Shown in pieces: positions 58,318-64,000 of a stretch of DNA of 64,000 nt. Both the position numbers and the translations under genes were made by a program. The stretch comes from Leptodactylus fallax (lineage: Eukaryota > Chordata > Amphibia > Anura > Leptodactylidae): NCBI GenBank assembly GCA_947044405.1, contig CAMRHE010000167.1, positions 1,843,001 to 1,907,000 on the forward strand, given 5' to 3'. Position 1 is the stretch's first letter, and each line of letters begins with the position of its first letter. A model generated the notes under the pieces. The model worked only from the letters and a program-made list of their open reading frames with translations. It was not told the origin of the DNA and did no database searches.

Positions 58318-60055
58318 CAGGGGCGTAACTACCGGGGTAGCAGTGGTAGCGACTGCCACAGGGCCTGGAACATTACGGGGCCCGGAGCCCTGTGGCAGTC
58401 GCTACCGCGAACTCCACAATCACTGCTATCGTTATACTCCGGGGTCTTTTGAGACCCCCGAGTATAACGATCGGGGGCCCAGGGGAGGTGAGCGAACATA
58501 AAAAACACCGTAACTCACCTATCCGCCGCTCCGCAGGCTTCTGGCCTGTTTGGTGACGTCCCAGACGTCAGCCGACGTCATTATGCGTTGCGACGCCGGC
58601 CTGGATCGCGCGAGATCCGGTCCGAAATTGAAGATGGCCGAAGTAGCGCACAGGAGTGCACCGGAGCGAGGAAGAGGTAAGTTGCAGTGTTTTCTATGTT
58701 TGTATCCTCCCCTGGGTCTCCGATCATTATACTCTGGGGTCTGAAAAGACCCCAGAGTATAATAATCGTTCATGGGTGGTCCACTATGGGGCATAATACT
58801 GTGTGCAGGGGCCACTATGGGGCATAATACTGTGTGCAGGGGTCACTATGGGGCAAACTACTGTGTGCAGGGGCCACTATGGGGCAAACTACTGCGTGCA
58901 GGCGCCACTATGGGGCAAACTACTGAGTGCAGGGGCCACTATGGGGCAAACTACTGCGTGCAGGGGCCACTATGGGGCAAACTACTGTGTGCAGGGGCCA
59001 CTATGGGGCAAACTACTGTGTGCAGGGGCCACTATGGGGCAAACTACTGTGTGCAGGGGCCACTATGGGGCAAACTACTGTGTGCAGGGGCCACTATGGG
59101 GCAAACTACTGTGTGCAGGGGCCACTATGGGGCAAACTACTGTGTGCAGGGGCCACTATGGGGCAAACTACTGTGTGCAGGGGCCACTATGGGGCAAACT
59201 ACTGTGTGCAGGGGCCACTATGGGGCAAACTACTGTGTGCAGGGGCCACTATGGGGCAAACTACTGTGTGCAGGGGCCACTATGGGGCAAACTACTGTGT
59301 GCAGGGGCCACTATGGGGCAAACTACTGTGTGCAGGGGCCACTATGGGGCAAACTACTGTGTGCAGGGGCCACTATGGGGCAAACTACTGTGTGCAGGGG
59401 CCACTATGGGGCAAACTACTGTGTGCAGGGGCCACTATGGGGCAAACTACTGTGTGCAGGGGCCACTATGGGGCAAACTACTGTGTGCAGGGGCCACTAT
59501 GGGGCAAACTACTGTGTGCAGGGGCCACTATGGGGCAAACTACTGTGTGCAGGGGCCACTATGGGGCAAACTACTGTGTGCAGGGGCCACTATGGGGCAA
59601 ACTACTGTGTGCAGGGGCCACTATGGGGCAAACTACTGTGTGCAGGGGCCACTATGGGGCAAACTACTGTGTGCAGGGGCCACTATGGGGCAAACTACTG
59701 TGTGCAGGGGCCACTATGGGGCAAACTACTGTGTGCAGGGGCCACTATGGGGCAAACTACTGTGTGTCGGGGCCACTATGGGGCAAACTACTGTGTGCAG
59801 GGGCCACTATGCTGCATAATACCGTCTCCAGGGGCCACTATGGGGCATAATACCGTCTCCAGGGGCCACTATGGGGCATAATACCGTGTGCAGGGGCCAC
59901 TATGGGACATAATACAGTGTGCAGGGGCCACTATGGGGCATAATAGTGTGCGCAGGAATGTGGTTTGTGTGTGTGGGGGGTTGGGGGCGGCGGCTTGGGG
60001 GGGCCCCATGTCAAATGTTCGCCTTGGGGCCCAGCCATTCCTAGTTACGCCACTG
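58318..60055. mobile_element. hAT MITE carrying a 31-bp minisatellite
   Basis: Starts CAGGGGCGTAACTACC and ends GGAATGGCTGGGC-complement text finishing CTAGTTACGCCACTG. A perfect 8-bp duplication GCTGTGAG flanks it (58310-58317 and 60056-60063). Subterminal GGGCCC-rich blocks are present near both ends. The interior is dominated by the 31-bp array. No transposase. Nested inside the TTAA element. Confidence 0.92.
58779..59956. repeat. 31-bp minisatellite, about 37 copies, nearly perfect
   Basis: Unit CAGGGGCCACTATGGGGCAA + ACTACTGTGTG (31 bp). From about 58976 to 59765 successive units are essentially identical, while edge units vary (GCATAATACTG, CGTCTCC). Because three units are 93 bp, all three plus-strand frames stay open (up to 369 codons), each cycling through the same 31-residue text. 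These are not genes. Confidence 0.97.
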
Positions 60056-60728
60056 GCTGTGAGGAACGCCCCCTGACAGTACTCGTCCATAGCCCTGTAC
60101 TGTCAGAGGGGGCGTTCCTTACCGCCCAGCGATGACAATGAGCCCCCATCAGTACGTCTATGGACGAGTACAGTCGGGGGGGGTGTTCCTCACAGCCCAG
60201 TTAGATGGTCACGAACACCCTTCTGACAGTGGGCAGAGATCGTTGCCGAACGAATGGCACCGATATCTCCAGCCCCGGGGCACATAACGGGAATTCAGCG
60301 CACTGTCGGCTTTCTAGCGGTATATAAAACCGCAAGTGCAGAAAGACGTGAAAGGTCCTCTTTAAGGAGGACGGAGAATGACACAGAAACTCTTTGGTGT
60401 TTTTGGATCCGCTGTCAAGCACCTCCCCTTGGGCTCCGCACCAGGCATAACACGCTGGGGCAGATGTAATAATCTTGGCTAATATTTAGACAGTGTGGGG
60501 CCAATCTCAGCGCTTCCTCAGCACACCCCCTTTTTGGGAAAGTGGCAAGGGCAGTGCAAAAACCAGAAAGTCACAATTTTTGTTGGTCAAAAAAACAATT
60601 TGTGCAAAAAAATTGCGACTTTTATACCTTGTACTCTTTTCTGCCCATGTGAAGTTAAAGGGGTTGTCTATGATGGTTTTTATTTGTAGCCTATGCTCAG
60701 GTGATTCATATTTGGGCTTGACATGGGG

Positions 60729-60985
60729 CTTAGGCCCCTTGCACATGATCGTGGGCTAGTTCAGTATGTTATCCGGGTTTTTCCCAGATATTACACTGAC
60801 CCATTCATTTCTGTCAGTCCACGTGATCCGTGTAATACAATCCAGGCTGCAATACTCAGGACCGGTCCTATTCCTGTCTGGTTTTGCGGCCGTGCCTCCG
60901 TGGCCCCTATTCATTGAATGAATAGGCACAGAGAAGACATCCGTGCACCGGCAGCCCCACACGGTAGTGTCCAAGGGGCCTTAGA
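60729..60985. mobile_element. MITE with CTTAGGCCCCTTGCAC ends
   Basis: CTTAGGCCCCTTGCACATGA at the left faces GTGTCCAAGGGGCCTTAG at the right. The internal text includes CCATTCATTTCTGTCAG against TTCATTGAATGAATAGG. Non-coding; short antisense frames ignored. Confidence 0.7.
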
Positions 60986-61031
60986 GTAACCTGCAGTAAG
61001 TCTGATTTGTGGGGCCCATAACACAGCCTAG

Positions 61032-61087
61032 TCTTTTTATTGAAGAAATCCAAAAAAATCTTTCCAGCCTTATTAAAATGAATGAAG
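61032..61087 (+). CDS. Candidate coding exon A of an unidentified gene
   Basis: Ends at a strong donor GAAG|GTAAGT. The frame reads LFIEEIQKNLSSLIKMNE, helical and protein-like. Possible acceptors are CCTAG at 61031 or the better ATCTTTCCAG at 61067. The latter gives a 20-bp exon holding a start ATG at 61078-61080. It ends after the first base of a codon, in phase with the exon at 62266. I recognise no family. Two further in-phase exons with good splice sites are the only support. Confidence 0.25.
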
Positions 61088-61329
61088 GTAAGTTTAGCTG
61101 CTATATTATACTGTGCACAGCAGCAATTGCTGTCCTCTGGCCTGGACACTTGGACATTGTGCCTCATGTTCCCCACCCCCCAGTGCATCCTCCCCTGCGA
61201 CTGTATTTATATGGTCGATTAAAGAGAGTTTGTCACCTGGAGCACTGTCATGTGCAGAGAGAGTCCTGTGCAGAGTAGATATGCATTGGGTGCTGACTCG
61301 GGCGCCAGTGTCGGGGGTTGCTAACCACT

Positions 61330-61660
61330 GTAGTAGGTCACAGACTAAGAATTAGCTAGGGGAAAGAGGAGTGTCCCCAGCAGCACAGAGTATTTTAGGA
61401 ATGTAGTGAGCTGATGTACTGGAAGGTCACAGACTGAAAATCACTTAGGAGGATGAGGATGGCCCCCAGGAGTGTAGTGTGCTGATGTATTGGGAGGTTA
61501 CAGACTGAAAATTATTAAGGGGAATGAGGAGTGTCCCCAGCAGCACAGAGTATTTTAGGAACGTAGTGTGCTGATGTACTGGAAGGTCACAGACTGAAAA
61601 TTATTAAGGGGAATGAGGAGGGTCCCCAGCAGCACAGAGGATTTCAGGAGCGTAGCACTA
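61330..61660. repeat. Tandem repeat, about 85-90 bp unit, four copies
   Basis: Units contain CACAGACTGAAAATTATTAA, GAGTGTCCCCAGCAGCACAG, AGTATTTTAGGAACGTAGTG and CTGATGTACTGGAAGGT. The second unit is shortened by a deletion of the CAGCACAG block. Confidence 0.85.
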
Positions 61661-62265
61661 AGCTACGGTGGGCACTAAGCGAAATAGAAAAGTGATCTTA
61701 AAGACTGATGTGATTGCCAGATATAATATTACCATATGGTTGCCTGTGGGAAAATCTGATTAGAAATCTGGTGTGTGAACTTGGCTTTGTCCATCTACCT
61801 AAACTAATAAACTGGGATTGATGAACCATTTTAACCTTATTATCAACGTATTTATGTAGATTCAGTTCTAGCCACTAGGGGGAGCTCCGAGCTTGTGTTA
61901 TACACACGATCTTGTGCTGTTATACAATGTAGCTGCCATTAGTAGACTACGGTAACTTCAGTCACGTACATGGCAGCACTTTATCATTCATTTCTCAGGT
62001 TTTCAGCCTCAAGAAAGTCGCCATTCGCTGACAGCAAGCAGAGATCTGTACAATGGTGCAGAATTCCAACACTAAGTTTAGTAGAAAGTTACAGAATTTT
62101 CTATTCTACAGATCTACATTTACATATACATGAGACTGGATGACTCCTGCAGGGGTCTCATAATAGTCCAGGTTATGGGGGTCTCATTGAGTTGCTCTCG
62201 CTACAGAGGTAGAGCTGTGTTAGCTGTCGTCTCAGTGTTACATCTTATGTAATGTCTTCTTGCAG
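61661..62265. other. Single-copy-looking spacer
   Basis: Contains a CTCF-like GCCACTAGGGGGAGCTC at 61871-61887, similar in flanks to motifs at 33963 and 5458, so possibly repeat-derived. It lies between candidate exons A and B. Confidence 0.4.
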
Positions 62266-62313
62266 TTGCAGAACAGACAGATGTGACAGGAGACATAAGA
62301 ATCCTGCAGAATG
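62266..62313 (+). CDS. Candidate coding exon B of an unidentified gene
   Basis: A 48-bp exon after a strong acceptor (AATGTCTTCTTGCAG) with donor AATG|GTATAC (moderate). In the frame set by exon A it reads AEQTDVTGDIRILQN without stops and ends after one base of the next codon, in phase with the exon at 62525. Confidence 0.25.
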
Positions 62314-62524
62314 GTATACCGTACAACCTATTCCTACCCCGCTGAGGATTACATCTTGTATCACAGCCCACTTCTCACCATTGCCTTGTTATACAGATTT
62401 GTTTTAATCTGCAAATGCAGGTTGCCGTATAGAGCGGCGCAGTATAGTGCACGACCAGTCGTCTCCTGTGGCTCGCACACGGCGGGTTTGTGTATTTCAT
62501 GTCAATTCTGTCTCTTCCCTTTAG

Positions 62525-62646
62525 GGATTGACATTTTTCTGCATGAAAAATCACATCTACGTAGGACTGTAATGTCTAAAAGGAGACGAACAACCTGGCA
62601 ATGCGTTGTTATAGACAGTGACTTATATCTGTCCCCGGCCTTATAA
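62525..62646 (+). CDS. Candidate terminal coding exon C of an unidentified gene
   Basis: Preceded by an excellent acceptor (TTCTGTCTCTTCCCTTTAG). In the frame carried from exon B it reads GIDIFLHEKSHLRR then VMSKRRRTTWQC, basic and possibly nuclear, to TAA at 62644-62646. Chance cannot be excluded because the three exons total only about 60 codons. The product is unknown. The promoter-like block at 55235-55397 could be its 5' end, but exon phases require another exon or a start in exon A. Confidence 0.25.
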
Positions 62647-62759
62647 AGAGCAGTTTACACAGGGCTGTATAGTGGGCTGATATTTGTATATATTGCCTGT
62701 CTAGTTCAGGGCTGACTAGTCGGCACTATTGAACCTGTTTAGTGCACCTCATTGATTGA

Positions 62760-63510
62760 TATCATTTAACCACTTCTTGACCAGGCCATTTCCAATGGGT
62801 CATGACCTGGGTTTTTTTGGTATATGTGGTTTTGAAGGTTATTTTTTCCGTTCAGGTTATTCAAGTAATTTTTGCTTCTTTTTCCAGTAATACCTATTTT
62901 AATGTCATTTTTACTTTTTCATATATGGTGTGTGTGTAATTTTTTTTTTTTAATGAGAGAAATGTTTGTTTTTCACAACAAATATTTTGCTACTAAAATA
63001 TATATTTTTTTAAAAATAGTTTTCCCGCTCGTTTATGGGAATTTATGAGGTAGGTGATGTACAGTTTTGTGATGTCACTAGTGGGCGGGGCTAGATCTTG
63101 GCGTGGTAGCGACATTCCTTGGTGTTTTTTTTTTTTTTTTAATTTTTTTTATTTTTATTTCTTTGTTTTTACACATTTTGTCTCCCTAAGGTCATAATAG
63201 ACTTTTGGATTGCATTTTAACATTACATTTGGGTTGATTTTACTTGTAACTGGGGCTGATACATTAGCCCCGGGTATAGAAGGAATCCGACTTCTTCTGC
63301 ACTTACCTCTAGGACCCAGCAACTTCTGCACTTCCTGGCACCTGGTGAATCATGTGACCACCAGCTGGGTGGAAGCCGCATCATGGCGGCTTGCATATCT
63401 GTATATACAGCGCTCAGTAACAGCCGGTATATCCTGGCAGAGTGATACAGCCACCGCCCGGAAATATAAAGTCAGTGGGCAGTCAGCAAGTGGTTAAAGG
63501 GAGTCTGCAC
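62760..63510. repeat. T-rich interspersed repeat, probable
   Basis: Opens AACCACTTCTTGACCAGGCCATT and closes CAGTCAGCAAGTGGTTAAAG, an inverted ACCACTT.../AAGTGGTTAA pair about 740 bp apart. That suggests a MITE with these ends. Long T runs at 62940 and 63128. The open frame at 63210-63497 lies in it and is unsupported. Confidence 0.5.
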
Positions 63511-63589
63511 AACCAAAAACCCTTCTACATCCCTTATATGCTGTTGTAGGGGCTGTTGGTGACACAGTGCAATCTTGCTGTTGAGAAAA

Positions 63590-64000
63590 TCCTCCTTTAA
63601 CCCCCTTCCTGCCATTTTCTACTTTTTTTTTTTACTCCCCGCCTTCCATAAGCCATAACCTTTTTATTTTCACGTCCACAGAGCTGTATTCAGGGGGCTT
63701 AATTTTTGCAGGATTTATTGTACTCTAATGGTACCATTTAATATTCTGTATGATGTCCTGGAAGTATGGAAAAATTCAGAATGGGGTAGAAATTTTTTTA
63801 CAATGCAGTGAAGACCCGACAGTGATGGAGCTGAGCGGTCTCACTATTTAAATACCCGCCATCCACCATAATGGTACGGCAGGGGTCAGTAAAGGGTAAA
63901 TACATGTCTATGTAATACATGTAATATGTACTGAGCTGTTTGGTGTATCCAGGGTGGGGCTGTTCCCGCTTTTGCGTTTGGTCGTCATCCAGCACCACCC
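63590..64000. repeat. Interspersed repeat family A, partial copy 3
   Basis: TTTAACCCCCTTCCTGCCATTTTC, CCGCCTTCCATAAGCCATAACC and CACAGAGCTGTATTCAGGGGG followed by TTATTGTACTCTAATGGTACC are words of the frog repeat type seen at 34290-35170. It runs off the window end. Confidence 0.5.

Larger units (their letters stand above)
58137..60365. mobile_element. TTAA-flanked MITE with about 180-bp inverted repeats, split by a hAT element
   Basis: Bounded by TTAA at 58137-58140 and 60362-60365. The arms 58141-58317 and about 60185-60361 are inverted copies: AGAGGACCTTTC...AGAAAGCCGACAGTGCGCTGAATTC and the complement, with GCCCCGGGGCTGGAGATATCGG. The TTAA duplication suggests piggyBac or Kolobok. Another end of the family is at 39990-40047. 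The intervening DNA is mainly the hAT insertion (58318-60055). Confidence 0.85.

Noticed and set aside
58772..59881. Three overlapping plus-strand frames of 307-369 codons resembling a repetitive protein
   Set aside because: The unit is 31 bp, so each frame cycles through the same 31-residue text; the array is inside a non-coding MITE.
7220..64000. Exons of mammalian PMP22 neighbours (TEKT3, HS3ST3B1, TVP23, COX10)
   Set aside because: I looked for recognisable protein text of these genes in the open frames and found none; the window probably lies within the gene-poor side of PMP22.
1..64000. Prokaryotic or viral origin
   Set aside because: GT-AG introns, poly(A) signals, hAT/Tc1/mariner elements and extensive satellites indicate vertebrate nuclear DNA; no viral gene set was seen.

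Overview
This is vertebrate nuclear DNA, most likely from a frog (anuran amphibian). The only protein-coding gene I can name with confidence is PMP22 (peripheral myelin protein 22), whose last two coding exons (3187-3327 and 5579-5739, + strand) and 3' UTR lie in the first 7.2 kb. The frog assignment rests on the transposon landscape: TTAA-flanked Kolobok/T2- or piggyBac-like ends, hAT MITEs, a Tx1-like CCHC ORF1, a Tc1 element, and dense MITEs of kinds I associate with frog genomes. It also rests on a PMP22 C-terminus that is clearly conserved with human but diverged. This is an inference; species is not determined.

Layout. 1-3186: PMP22 intron with a 39-bp tandem repeat, a hAT MITE (432-1196) and a 30/79-bp minisatellite. 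3187-7220: PMP22 exon 4, intron, exon 5 and 3' UTR with poly(A) signals and a miR-29 seed match. 7340-10926: two more minisatellites, the first shared with the upstream intron. 11348-14540: a small retroposed element, a MITE, a foldback repeat and a complete Tc1-family transposon with an intact transposase, the last two inside a 20-bp array. 14952-18573: a tetranucleotide tract and a 91-bp satellite. 22887-32975: a 31-bp array, then a very long 35-bp array (TTATAGTAGTTATATTCTTG core) split by a 3.2-kb ORF1-only retroelement, an internally deleted mariner and a 0.9-kb unidentified insert. 33-46 kb: mostly single-copy intergenic DNA with scattered MITEs and possible conserved noncoding stretches. 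46938-47806: a second copy of the 30-bp minisatellite seen at 9.4 kb. 49-57 kb: many short inverted-repeat MITEs, several nested. 55.2-55.4 kb: a promoter-like block with a strong splice donor. 58137-60365: a TTAA-flanked MITE, containing a hAT MITE, containing a nearly perfect 31-bp array. 61-62.6 kb: three phase-compatible candidate exons of an unidentified small gene. 62.7-64 kb: interspersed repeats.

Most long open frames here come from tandem repeats whose unit is a multiple of 3, or whose tripled unit is, and are not genes. Apart from PMP22, the real protein-coding capacity is transposon-derived: the Tc1 transposase, the CCHC ORF1 and a mariner remnant. No tRNA, rRNA, CRISPR or bacterial-type operon is present. 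The window fits a large intergenic region downstream of PMP22, built up by repeated transposition and tandem-array expansion.
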